The position numbers and the translations under genes were made by a program. Of a DNA stretch of 64,000 bases, positions 25,648-36,899 are shown piece after piece. Source of the DNA: Cardinalis cardinalis (Eukaryota; Chordata; Aves; Passeriformes; Cardinalidae); the NCBI GenBank assembly GCA_014549065.1, contig JACDOX010000004.1, positions 6,090,034 to 6,154,033 on the forward strand. The letters run 5' to 3'. How positions within the stretch are numbered: position 1 is the first letter of the stretch; the number at the start of each line of letters is the position of its first letter. The notes beneath the pieces were generated by a model, which saw nothing but the letters and a program-made list of their open reading frames with translations, was not told the DNA's origin and ran no database searches.

Positions 25648-28600
25648 TTAGCTCTGTAAAATCCATGGCACTCAATGTACTCTCTACATGCAAATTGTTC
25701 TCTATTCCAGCAGATATATGTGAAAGCTCATACNCATACGTATTGATTTCTTTGTCTGGTGAAGTTCCCTTTCCAGCAAAGTTTTACCACTATAGTAAAT
25801 TGAAGAAATGCTAAGATTTTATGGAGCAATCATGTGCAGATGTTGACTAATTTGAAACAGATTTTCTGTTTGTCTTAATTTCAATATGACAGAGTAAGTG
25901 GAACACAAGAAACCCTAGAATCTTCAAAGATATATTTTTCAAATGAGGTCTGGACAGATACCCATTTAATCTTCTTCAATTTGTCTCAAGAAAACATGGA
26001 TTAGAATTTATTAATTCCTCTCTCTGCATCTTATATATATTTCATTTGGCTTTGGCTCCAGAGCAAGAAGGACCTGCTTCTGTAAGTATTCCTTTTAATT
26101 GGATCCAAAAACAGTCAGTAGTTTGTGAGTAAATTCAGTTCTCTAGTTAATGAACTTGAAGTCACCCCTGCATTTCACTGCCATTTGATGAACAAATGTA
26201 CAAGCTTCTCACCACAATTTAATAAAGATGTTATTGTCATGTAACCTTTATGAAGAAGCAAAGCAAAAACAATACTTACATGATATTTCACATAATAAAA
26301 TTTGNTCACACCAACTTTTGGGCTTGTGTCGAACTATCAGCTACTGCAACATAGACTAATATAGAAAAAGCCATTCCTTTTCATCACAAGAAAAAAAAAA
26401 AGAAAAAGTAATGGATGAGTGGGTGACAAATATTTTATTAAAAGTGATTTTTGATATTTATGATATCATAGAGATGAGTTAGTTAAGTGAGGTACAAATA
26501 AATTTATCCAATGATTAATATATTCATTTTCCAGAAAGTAAAGTGTGATTTTCCACTATCTCTATAACTCANCTAATATTTCCCTGGTTTTGCCATTAAA
26601 TTATGATAATTAAACACTCATTAACTATGAAAGCAAAATTGGAAATAGAATCAAAATTCTAGGAACAGGAAAGAAACTTACTTTGTTTTTCTATTTCCCT
26701 CCAAAATATTTATGAAATTTATCATTCAATTTCAGTAGAATCTGAAAACAAGAAAANCCACAAAATCCAAAGAAAACTCAGGATCAAATTATATTTTTCC
26801 AGCTGATTTCTATATAGCATTTCTGGTTCTGGTTCTCAATTAGTGATACATGATGAGAGCATGTTGAAGTTGAGGAGGTTAGTATGCCTCATTCATTTAG
26901 TGCTGCTGCACCTCCAAGGCATATGGACTGCTTTGGAATTGTTATTGTTAGGAATAATGATATTTTGTTCTCAATAATTGCTCTTCTCCTGCTGAANCTG
27001 GTGAGGTCTTGTGTGGGGCCAGGTTGCTTTATGTGAAATGGAAGAACAATCACAGCAGTGATTCACTTCTCCTTTTCCCTAGCCAAAACAACNGAGCCAT
27101 CTCACAGTGGGAGCATAGGTATGCAGTGTTGAGCCTCACCAATAATAAGCTGTAACTCCTTGGATGTAAAGGGAAAGAACAGAGAAGGAACTGAGTCTGT
27201 GAACATGTATTGTCTCCGATGTTTGTGGTGGGAGTAGGCACACACTTCACCCACAGTCATGCCTAAATTCAGACTCTGTTCCTTTGTAATCTTGCATGGA
27301 TCTCATCAGTTTAGTGTTGCTTACCATGAAGCACAACTATGTCCTACACTTAAGGGCAAAAAGAAAATAATATATAGAAAGAAATNTTTTTTTCTGGTTT
27401 TTGTTGGATTTTTGTTTGTTTGGGTTTTTAAACAACTTCAATAAGTTAAACAAATGTCATAGATCAGACCCACAACTTGTGTAAATCAGCTCCACTCCAT
27501 TGATTCCTGTTCAGCTGAGATCTAGCCCAGTAATTTTTAAGTTAAACAACATAATCTGATTTGCATGAAATGTTACATGCAAGAATGAATTGGGAAACAT
27601 GATATGGGATCTCTTTATTCAGCTTTTTAATTACTTTTACATAATTCTACCAGGCAGAGATTATTACATTCAGAGGACAATGTTTGATCCCCTTTGGTTA
27701 ATTTAAATCTCATTTAAATATTCTTGTGGGAGGGTTTTGGATCAGAATGTCTGACACNACAACCAATGGTGTACACCAATGGCAGTAAAAGCCTTCAAAA
27801 TACNTAAAACATAATTTAAAAATCCTGTTTAAAAATCAAAATATTATTCAAAAGCAAGCTACACACATACATTTGCTTATTTTCCTTATACAACTCCTAT
27901 GAGGTGAATAAATGCTTTTCTCTAAATTACATATGGGAAAACTGAGTGGCAAAATGAATTGTTCACTGCTACAGCAAAGTTATTTTTTGGTTTGAGATTT
28001 GGGGTATTTTGGCTATTAGATGCTGTATCCCTCTTGAAGTTAATTAGAGGTATTTGGGGCTTTTTTTACTTAGCAAAAGAGAAGAAAAAAAATTCCTCTG
28101 CTCTTTCATTTTCCCAACATTTCTGAATTCTTCTTCTACACATAATTCTTTAGCTGTATTTCTGTTTCAGGTAGAGTCATCTTCCTCACCTGTATGCCTT
28201 CTACTGCACACAAAAGATAATTTCTAATTATCTAAATTCAAAAATAAACGAGATTTTTTCCTTCTTATTTACAGATAGGCAGCAAAAATATAAGACTTTA
28301 TATTTGTACAGAGAAAAGTAGGATGGGTAGGATTATTGTTTAAAATGTTTAAATTTTCTTTAGATGGTATCTTTTATGGCACACAGGGTTTTTGGGTATT
28401 TTTGTTTTATTTTTTTTCTAAAGACTTTATATACTGGAGTAGGGGCATGGGCACCTCAGAATGAATTGATTTGTTCTAAGATATGTGAAGCTGTATTCCT
28501 AACTACTCAGCTTCTTTCAAACCTCCACACTCTCCTGTCTCACACTTTATATCTCACTCTAGCCTAATTTTTTTTTTACATAGTTCCTTGGCTTCCAAAT

Positions 28601-30030
28601 TTTTATGTCCACATTACATTTTATTTTTACATTAAGGATGGACAGAAGAGTCCCTTATAATATATGACATGAGTGAATAACATAGGATTTCATCATTCTG
28701 TCAGCTGCATTCTCCCAAGCAGTTTCAGATGTAGAGTTATAGAATTAGCCAGATTGCCATCATGCTCTGGCATGTCTTGAGAATAAGTAGAAGCCAGACT
28801 TCTTTAAAATATTATCTGAATAGTGGAAACATAAAGGTAGCCTGAAAGCAGTCCCAATACACAAGGTAAAGCTCAGAATAGATTACGAAATAACAGGAGA
28901 AAAATGGAGCCTAAGGAAATACTTTTAATACTTGTAAAAATTCTATAAGAATATGAAGAGTATTGTGGAGAGCAATTTGACTCTTACTAAAGGTCACCAC
29001 AGCTGATAATTTTTCACACAGTATTTAAAAAAAATCATAATAATATGTTGAGCTATTAAGCTAGCATGGCTGGTGCCCAGGAACCCATTGTGAGATCCTT
29101 TGAGTTCATGCATGTCCTGGTGTTCAACAAAGAAAATATTCAAACAGGGCAGCCAAGAACTCTATTACCCAGCAAATTTGGAGATTGCACAGAAACCTTA
29201 GGTGGTCAGCTAAACAGAAAATGCTGTGCAGGACCGTCTGCCAGCAGCCAGCAGGGAAAGCTCTATTAATAACACCTTTTATCACAATTCAGCAATGAGG
29301 ATGAGACAAAAAATCTGTATTGGTGCGAGTATCNTGTGCTGGGTATGCAATGCCACTATTTAGTCAAGGAAAAACCTCCTTGGGTGGAATTCAGTTTGAG
29401 ACTAAGGCATCTAAGTCTGGGTGTCTGTCTTAAGGTCTCTCTATCACTAGTAGGATATTCATTGCACGTCTTGTCAGTACACTAGGTGGAAATGGATTGT
29501 TCTGCTAAGTTTAGATGAAATTTATAGGTGCTGTTCAAACACAGGTGTCCAGAGGCACTTTAGNAGCATTGGAATACCTTGTATCCATCCTGGTAGATGG
29601 TTATCCATAGGTCTCATGTCAAAATTGTCAGCACATGCAAACGCATTAAACATGTAGTGCACTGTTACTCTCTGAAAATGGAGATATTTGCACAAGCTGA
29701 CAGGTCTGACACAGGCTCTATGGAAGATGTATCTTCCTGCAGCAATGAATGGAAGCCAGGTAGAAGTGAAAATTTGGATTTTCTAATGGTTCTGGATGCT
29801 TATCTGCAGGAAAATATCCTGGACTCTTGTTGCATTTTCCAATTTTGCAGCTGTCACCNTGTGTAATGATGTTCCAACAAATAGGGGGAGCAGTGCAGGC
29901 TGGTGGAGGCAATGAGATGCGGAACAGTTCTGTGATTTTGTCTTTTCTTTTTCCACTACAATACCCTTCCCTGGTGACACATTTCTTTCAGAGGTATGTT
30001 GTTCTTCCCAATCCACATAAAATACATCAG
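25648..30030. other. AT-rich non-coding stretch
   Basis: No gene or identifiable repeat was found. Open frames are all short. Confidence 0.6.
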
Positions 30031-30035
30031 AAGAT

Positions 30036-30094
30036 GTTCTCTAGGTCTACCTTCTAGTCTCTAGGTCTACCTTGTTCTCTAGGTCTACCTTCCA
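30036..30094. repeat. short minisatellite, three units
   Basis: Three units of 21, 17 and 21 bp share the core TCTCTAGGTCTACCTT; a fragment of a fourth (GTCTCTCTGCTAG) follows at 30095. Units 1 and 3 share the longer form, which suggests growth as a two-unit block. Confidence 0.85.
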
Positions 30095-30109
30095 GTCTCT
30101 CTGCTAGAA

Positions 30110-33100
30110 TAGATAGCTGACTCATTAATACATCCTCTGCACCTTTTAAAAGTCAGTAACTCATCTATATGATTAGGAATAATTAGATAACTTACAACTC
30201 CATTGAGCTTCACAAGTATCTTCTAACCNATCTCCCTGACACCCCTGTGGAGATGTAATTGAAAAGTTTACAACCTAGGTACAAGGGTAGTACTTATTCC
30301 AAATATAAACAACACCTTCTAGTTACTGCAAGTGATTTTTTTTTGTTATTTTTATTTCTTATATCATCATTCCTATTTTTAAAGGTGAAAGACAACAAAG
30401 CTTTATAAACTTATTTCTTTGTTATTGGGAAGCTCAGCATGTTGAAAAACAACTTAGGTTTCATGAGAGGCATTGAAAAATTGAAGAAGTAAAATTGGAA
30501 GATTGTTGTTAATATGTTTCTTTTTCTTTTTTTTTCCCCAAAGTACAAATCCAACTAACTGAAAATATATTATAAAAAAAAAANTATTGAGCTATAGTTA
30601 AAAAGCAGATGGACATATAGTAAAAAAAAAAAAGATATTTTAAAAAAGTTTTTTCATTTAGGATCATATAAGGTAACTCAAGTCTTAATGTGAGATTTTT
30701 TTTCCCACTTCTTCTCTTATTCAAATATGAGTAAAAGATAATTAAGGTGAAAATTAGGTGCTAAATACTTAGCGAAGTATGAAAAGATACAATAAAACTA
30801 CCTATTTAGACTTAAATGGAGCACAGCTCTACCTTTTCATTTAGCAAAGGATATGAAAAATACATAAGTGAAAGAAAAGCATATTAACAATGAAAACAAT
30901 TTTTCTGCCTTAAATTAGCAGCTGGAGAGTTAGAACTTGGCTTAGTATTAGCAAATTGTTTATTGGTTGTAACACTAGTGATAGTCCCAGAGCAACAACT
31001 GTAATCAGAGATCTGTTTGCAAAGCTAATTCATTCAATTTATTCATTTCTTCCCCTTCTCATAAAAAATAAAAGCTTTCTCTATCACTGCTCCTAAGCCT
31101 TAGTTCCCATAAAAATGTGATTTTTGGAAAAAAAAAATCCCAACTAATAACATAGACTTTTAGACTGGGTAAATTTCATTAAAACAACTTACAGCTGACA
31201 AATATTTGCAAGTCTGAAGTGACTTCAGAATATTATTCCATTATAAGTTCAACAGAGAATTATTGGGAAAAAAAATGTTAAAAGCAATTTCATAATACAA
31301 AACCAATCAGGTGGCATTGTAAGCATAAGTATTTCCATGTTCTGTATCCACTCTCTGTCCTTATCACAGTTTTTACTGCTTGTATGGTCACAGATTCATA
31401 AGCTCAGCCTTTGAATGAACTGCAAGAGCTGGTATGGTATGTTATCAGAAGACATTATCTGAAAATATCTGTCCAACAGGCAGGAAGTGAAAAGAAAGTC
31501 AGCAGCAGGGACCTGGATTAAGGCCAATGGCACAAATAATGAACAAAGGGTATCCCACCTACTGGCATCAAGCAGCTTTTAACTTGTCAAGAGAGTTGTG
31601 AAGGCATCCTTACAAATGCGTGTGAGACGCTTATCATCTAAAGTCCAAAATGCATAGCTNTACCATGTCTTGCAGTGAAATAAAAAACCATAGAACTTTC
31701 CCCCACAGCCTTACCCACATGTGACTGGTTCCAGGCTGGAAAGCAGAAGCTGTAGATCTCCAGCTTCCCTAANCCCCAGCCTCTAGTAAACAAAGCCAAG
31801 GGCAGAATGATGGCATGTGAGCTGATGAGGGAGGTGCTGTGAGCTGACTGATCTGCTTCAAATAGTGGCCTCAAATCTTCTCACCTGGCTGGCAGCAGAG
31901 ACCAGGTTTTATCTGCATCAAAAGTGCCAGTGTGCTTTCGGATCATGTTTTTGATAAATCCTTTCCTCTCTGTATTTGCACAAACAAGATCTTTAAGCAA
32001 GCATGTAACACTATTGTAGTTCACCAAAATCTATTCTAGCTCAGCAGCTCAGGTGGGGCAGGCAGAGGGGCAGTTCAGTGTGATATCTGACCAAGGTGCC
32101 TTGTATATAACTATGTCCATTATACACATGTACATACACACATAATATATATGTACATATGTAACTTTCAAAGTTAAGGTGCAGCTTTTTGTTATTTTGC
32201 AGATCAATTTCTGCATTCTATGGTCAAGACAAGTCTGTCAGATGAAAGGAAGAATAATTCACAGCCTTTTAGCTGGTCTTACAAGGGATTTCTTACTCCC
32301 ATTTGAATGTCTAGTGATTGGTGAACAAGCCTGTGCAGCTCAGCAGAGAATCCTCAAGTGGCTTCTGCTGTTATTTTGATGGTATTAAGAGAGTGGTGCC
32401 TAGCATATGTTGGGCTTTTTCTCTGAATTTTTTTTTCCTTCTGAAGGTATGCTCATGCTTTCTAAATTGGAATGTCTTTTAACTTCTAATAGAATGTGCC
32501 AAAAGGAAACTCTTTAATTTTTTCAGCTTTGAAACTAAGTGCATTAAATGGAATTGTACTACTTTTCAGTGATTGAAGGTTTGGGATTATGCATTTTTCT
32601 TTCAGAAAGAAAAATGCTTTTCATCAAAGACATTTTCGCAGTAGTGAAATTAAACACAATGTGATATTAAACACAAAATTGGACTATTGGTTTGAAGTAA
32701 TTCAACTATTTGGAGATTTTACCACATAACAATGTAAAAATCATTAGTAAAATAGTTTACTATAGTAAAATCAATAACAAAACCAGAGATAGTCAGCAAT
32801 GTCTTTTTTGTAAACAAATATGTAAGATCGCATGTTATTTAGCTAGGATAAAAAAATTATATGATTTGAAATAAAAAAGGTAAATGTGTTAAATTAATTT
32901 TTAAAAATTGTTTAAAATACAAAATAAAAAGTCACTTTAATCAACATTCCTAATAANACAATGATATAAATGTAAAGGAAGTTACATATTCTTTCCTTCA
33001 GCTGTGGGCAATATTTTCACAAGGTGAGATATACAAAGGGCTATAAAGTGGAAATCGTGTGTCTAGTTTCAAATTTATGATCTTGAAAACACTTATTTAA

Positions 33101-33120
33101 CTGATACCTGATTGTAGTAG
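30110..33120. other. AT-rich non-coding stretch with A/T homopolymers
   Basis: No gene is visible. There are several A- and T-runs between 30.33 and 30.71 kb, an alternating TATA/ACAC tract at 32,110-32,160, and a 27-bp near-perfect palindrome at 32591-32617. Confidence 0.6.
32591..32617. repeat. perfect inverted repeat, 13-bp arms, 1-nt centre
   Basis: The arm GCATTTTTCTTTC (32591-32603) is followed by one A and then its exact complement (32605-32617). It can extrude as a cruciform or act as a dimeric binding site, but the arms are mostly pyrimidine/purine runs. Confidence 0.8.
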
Positions 33121-33124
33121 TACC

Positions 33125-33244
33125 AAAGCATACAGACTTGTTGGCACTTGAACATTCCTCAGGTGCCTCTGCATTCCCAGTATAGGGAATGAAGAGGCAC
33201 CTGAGAAACGTTCAAGTTCTATTTTTATGTGCCAGCACAGCTTT
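33125..33244. other. long imperfect hairpin: microRNA-precursor-like or palindromic MITE
   Basis: The core stem pairs 33146-33178 with 33185-33217: 30 of 33 positions are Watson-Crick and three are isolated mismatches, closing on a 6-nt loop AGTATA. An outer stem pairs TGTTGGCAC (33139-33147) with GTGCCAGCA (33229-33237), with one G:U and an 11-nt bulge on the 3' side. A base stem pairs AAAGC (33125-33129) with GCTTT (33240-33244). Length, loop size and scattered mismatches fit an animal pri-miRNA, though the stem is unusually perfect for an old one. A palindromic mariner-type MITE is the main alternative. I cannot match either arm to a known mature microRNA. Confidence 0.4.
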
Positions 33245-33970
33245 CAACCTCCCAATCAAAATCTAGAAAGCAATTTTTACTCCAATTTAGTCACTTGTAC
33301 ACCTATATTAGGCAACCAGCACTACAGAGAGCACAGAAGTGGCTGTAATTTCCTTTTAAAACACAACCACAGGAGGAGAAAACCAAGGAGGTTACCCTTT
33401 TACAATAACTTTATCTGCACTTTAGTCAAGGTATAAATCTGGACATGACTGTGAAAACATTAAAGACACCACATTAGTGAGATAAGGAAGGAAAGTTAGG
33501 ACTTAAAATTTAAGGAATTTAAGGAATTAATTATTTAAGGAATTGTTATTTTCTTGCATTAAGGCTCATTCTTCAAAATAAATAAATGTCCTTTAAAAAT
33601 GGATTATAGTCCAGGTATCCCTAACCTGGAGAAATTGCCTTAAGGTTTATATACAGCTCAGCCACACTTTTTCTTGCTGTCTGAATCACCAATTCAACCC
33701 AGAGGAGCTCAAGCTGATACTGTCCANCTTGTTATTTGGTGCTTAAATTCCCTTCCTGGTGGCCTAACTTTGATACCCCTTACAGGGCTGAAGTTCTAGC
33801 ATCTGCATCCACATCCCTCAGTGTAAGCATTTGAATTATCAGAATTAACTGCAGTAAGATCCTTCCTCTGGCTGTAGATTTTAATTAAAATTCTAGACTG
33901 TCTGAGTGTATTGTCTTGCTAAGATCATATTATACATATTGGGAATTCCAAATGTGTTGCTGCTTCCCAG
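33245..33970. other. AT-rich non-coding stretch
   Basis: No gene is visible. TTTAAGGAA occurs three times at 33509-33545. Confidence 0.6.
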
Positions 33971-33978
33971 CCCATCTG

Positions 33979-34012
33979 TGAATCATAAAATGGTTTAGGT
34001 GGGAACCAGGTG
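33979..34012 (-). mobile_element. short CR1 3'-end fragment
   Basis: The plus strand reads GAATCATAAAATGGTTTAGG, close to the complement of the usual CR1 3' terminus (gaatcatagaatggtttggg). Only about 30-40 bp can be recognised, so this is either a very short truncated insertion or the visible end of a badly decayed copy. Confidence 0.5.
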
Positions 34013-34019
34013 CTACTTT

Positions 34020-36280
34020 CAAACATATGTTACAGCTTAGATTTAAGCATATTACGAACTTTATCTTCCCCACCAAAGGTGTCCAGATTTTCATGCTACT
34101 GTCTTGGGTGAAAAGGATCAGTCTGAGACATAAATGATTTAAATTCTATCTGAGTATCAGGTTAGAGAGAATTAGGCAGTCTGAGTGTCAACCTGCATGA
34201 TAAAGGACATTTTTTTACAGCTTAAAATTTCATCACACAAGAGAAATACTTTTCCTTTTGAACCACTTTCAGGATTCTCTGTTCAAAACTTTGTCTCTGG
34301 CAACAGCAAAAATTAAATAAATACTTTCTTACTGATGCATTTCTAAATCAGTTGCACGTTTCTCTAATCAGCTGCCCATTTAATGAAAGAGGTGATGGTA
34401 GTAAAAATTGATGGTAGTAAAGGGTTTAGATGGTAGTAAAAAATCTGCAATTCTCCTCACCTGTGAACTTAAAAACCAGAACAAATTGTGTACAACTCTT
34501 TTCCCCATGTGAGTAAAAAAGGAAAAAATAGTAAAGAAAATAGTAAATGTTAATTTTTAATCACATATATCCCACTTGTGAATAGGTGTTGGTTAAGTGT
34601 AGAAAGAGCACCAACTTAGCCCTGATCCANCCCCACACTTGGGAGACTACTTTCAGGTATATTACTTTGCTTATTGTGTTTAAGATTGATTTCATGGTGG
34701 GCTGAGTACATTCCTTCTTCTAAAAAAATGAACCTTCTTCATTAGAAGTGATGCAATCCATAATTATTGGCAATACTTTAACTGTAGCATTATGATATTT
34801 ATGTGACAACATTTCATACAAAGGAGGCATACTACAATCTATATAAATGGCCAGACAATGTTTGTTTTCCATAGTAAACTGCAGCTCACTCTCATGACAG
34901 AGCAAATGAACATACCAATGAAGGGTTTGTTTCCCAGCAACTGTACAATAAATACTTCCCTGGGAATGTTAAGTGTCAACAGACACACATTTTCTATAAA
35001 ATTATTGTTACATTTCCACAGAAGACAAATTCTCCTCTAAGTTTTTCTAAAACTGTCACNGTATGTCTGCTTGCTTCCTTTTTTTGATGCTGTTTTATCT
35101 GGCATACAACTACATTTGTGAAAGATGCAAATGATATTAATAAAAGATTATGAGACTTCACCATAACTGTGTAAGCTTACAGCATGTTCTTCCTCTCTCT
35201 CTTCCTCTCCATACACGTAGCACACACATACATGTATATACAAAGATAAATATCTTATAAACATGAGATAAAAGCAAGATACAAGCATGTATAAACAGGG
35301 TACTGGTAAAAATTCTTAGAAGCACTGCTTGTATCCATATAGATATGCCATAAAACTGTAAGCCTGCTTTCAGGTTTCAAGTGCATTAAATTTATGTCCA
35401 CATCATGTATCTTACTGTCAAAAGGGTAGATGTTTTTCTATTGATCACAACAACTTTGTGTCAGGTTGAATGCACAATGATACACCTCCCTGATTAAGTC
35501 AACTTTGTCTTCACCATGAAGTGACAAAAAAAATATTTCCAAGTCTATGAAATTGCTTTCACCTTCAAAAAGAAGGCAAAATAATTTTAAAGTATGGTGC
35601 TATAAGGTTCAACATTTTCTTTCTTTTGTTGTTGTTATGCTAAATATTTTTTATTATGTTCTTGGATATGATTCGTAATATCTCAGTAAGAGAGAGTATG
35701 CTGTCTTTCTAGGAGACTCTTGGAAAGTTTATGAGTACAGGAAGCTCCAGTTTTGCCTGGCCATTGTCAGCAGGTGTACTTGCCAATGAAGCAAGAATGA
35801 GTAATGAGCTGCCATTAAATATCATAGGTTTGGATTTGTGTCCAAAGAGAGGCTTTAGGAAAGGGATAGCTTTTGCATTGTAAAGACTGAGCAAAGATGA
35901 TGGGGACTAATGGCAAAATAATTTGTTTATTAAAATTTGGCTTCTAAAAGTTATGTGCAAACAAATAATTGAGTGGGACGTCTCCCNCTTCAGATTCAGG
36001 TCTGGTCTGACTCTTGGCACCTTTTTACCTACATATGGTATGATTAGTGAAAAAGGACCCTCTGCCAGCATTCCTGGAGAGTTTGAAGTGAGTTTGAGGC
36101 TTTTGTGTTTGGACACAGATCATATATAGGTTTTTAGAATGGGTAAAGTTTTCTCCAGGCAAAATGCTGAAATGAATANAGACAACCAGGAACTCATTAG
36201 AGGAGTACACTAGTGATAGCAATAGGAAATATTTTGCAAACCAGATTCTCTCCCNTCTGCCCATTCCCCCTAATCATCAT
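34020..36280. other. AT-rich non-coding stretch
   Basis: No gene is visible. GATGGTAGTAAA occurs three times with irregular spacing at 34394, 34410 and 34429. Confidence 0.6.
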
Positions 36281-36282
36281 TA

Positions 36283-36670
36283 GAATCACAGAATCACAGA
36301 ATAGTTCGGGCAGGAGGGGACCTTTAACCATTTATTTTTAATCTCCCTTCAATGCTCCAGTTGTTCCTGCCAGGCCTTGAACACTTCAAGGATGGGGCTT
36401 CCACAAATTCTCTGGACAACTTATTCCAACGCCTCACTGCCCTCCCTGNAAAGAATTTCTTCCTAATATCTAATCTAAGTCTACCTTCTTCCAGTTTAAA
36501 CCCATTCCACCATGTGCTATCACTACATGCCTCCTCTGGCTTACTTTTAGCCCCCCTTTCAGCACTGAAATGTTGCTATATGGTCTCCCTGGAGTCTTCT
36601 TTTCTCCTGGTTGAGCAATCCCAACTCTTTTAGCCCATCTTCACAGGAGAGTTGCTCCAACCCTGCTATC
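36283..36670 (-). mobile_element. CR1 LINE 3' fragment, minus strand
   Basis: The plus strand opens with AGAATCACAGAATCACAGAA, the complement of a duplicated CR1 terminal repeat. About 380 bp of recognisable CR1 3' region follow, including complements of the segments normally reading 'aggaagaaattctt' and 'ggttgagcaa'. The copy is severely 5'-truncated. It ends at about 36670, just before an (ATTC)n microsatellite. Confidence 0.9.
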
Positions 36671-36680
36671 AATTTTGTGA

Positions 36681-36752
36681 ATTCATTCATTCATTCATTC
36701 TTTCATTCATTCATTCATTCATTCATTCATTCATTCATTCATTCATTCATTT
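36681..36752. repeat. (ATTC)n tetranucleotide microsatellite
   Basis: About eighteen ATTC units, with one altered unit (TTTC) near 36701. It lies between the truncated 5' ends of two oppositely oriented CR1 fragments. Confidence 0.92.
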
Positions 36753-36899
36753 ATTTTCTATTCTCCAAATCTACATAAGATGATGTGCAACCTGCCCCCA
36801 TCATTTTATTCAGATTTTAATTATACTGGGCCTCATCTTGTTCATAAAAGGCCAGTTATATTAACCAAAAAACAAACAATAAAACCACATTCTCCAATA

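Noticed and set aside
36352..36633. 93-codon plus-strand frame
   Set aside because: It is antisense to the 3' region of a minus-strand CR1 fragment.
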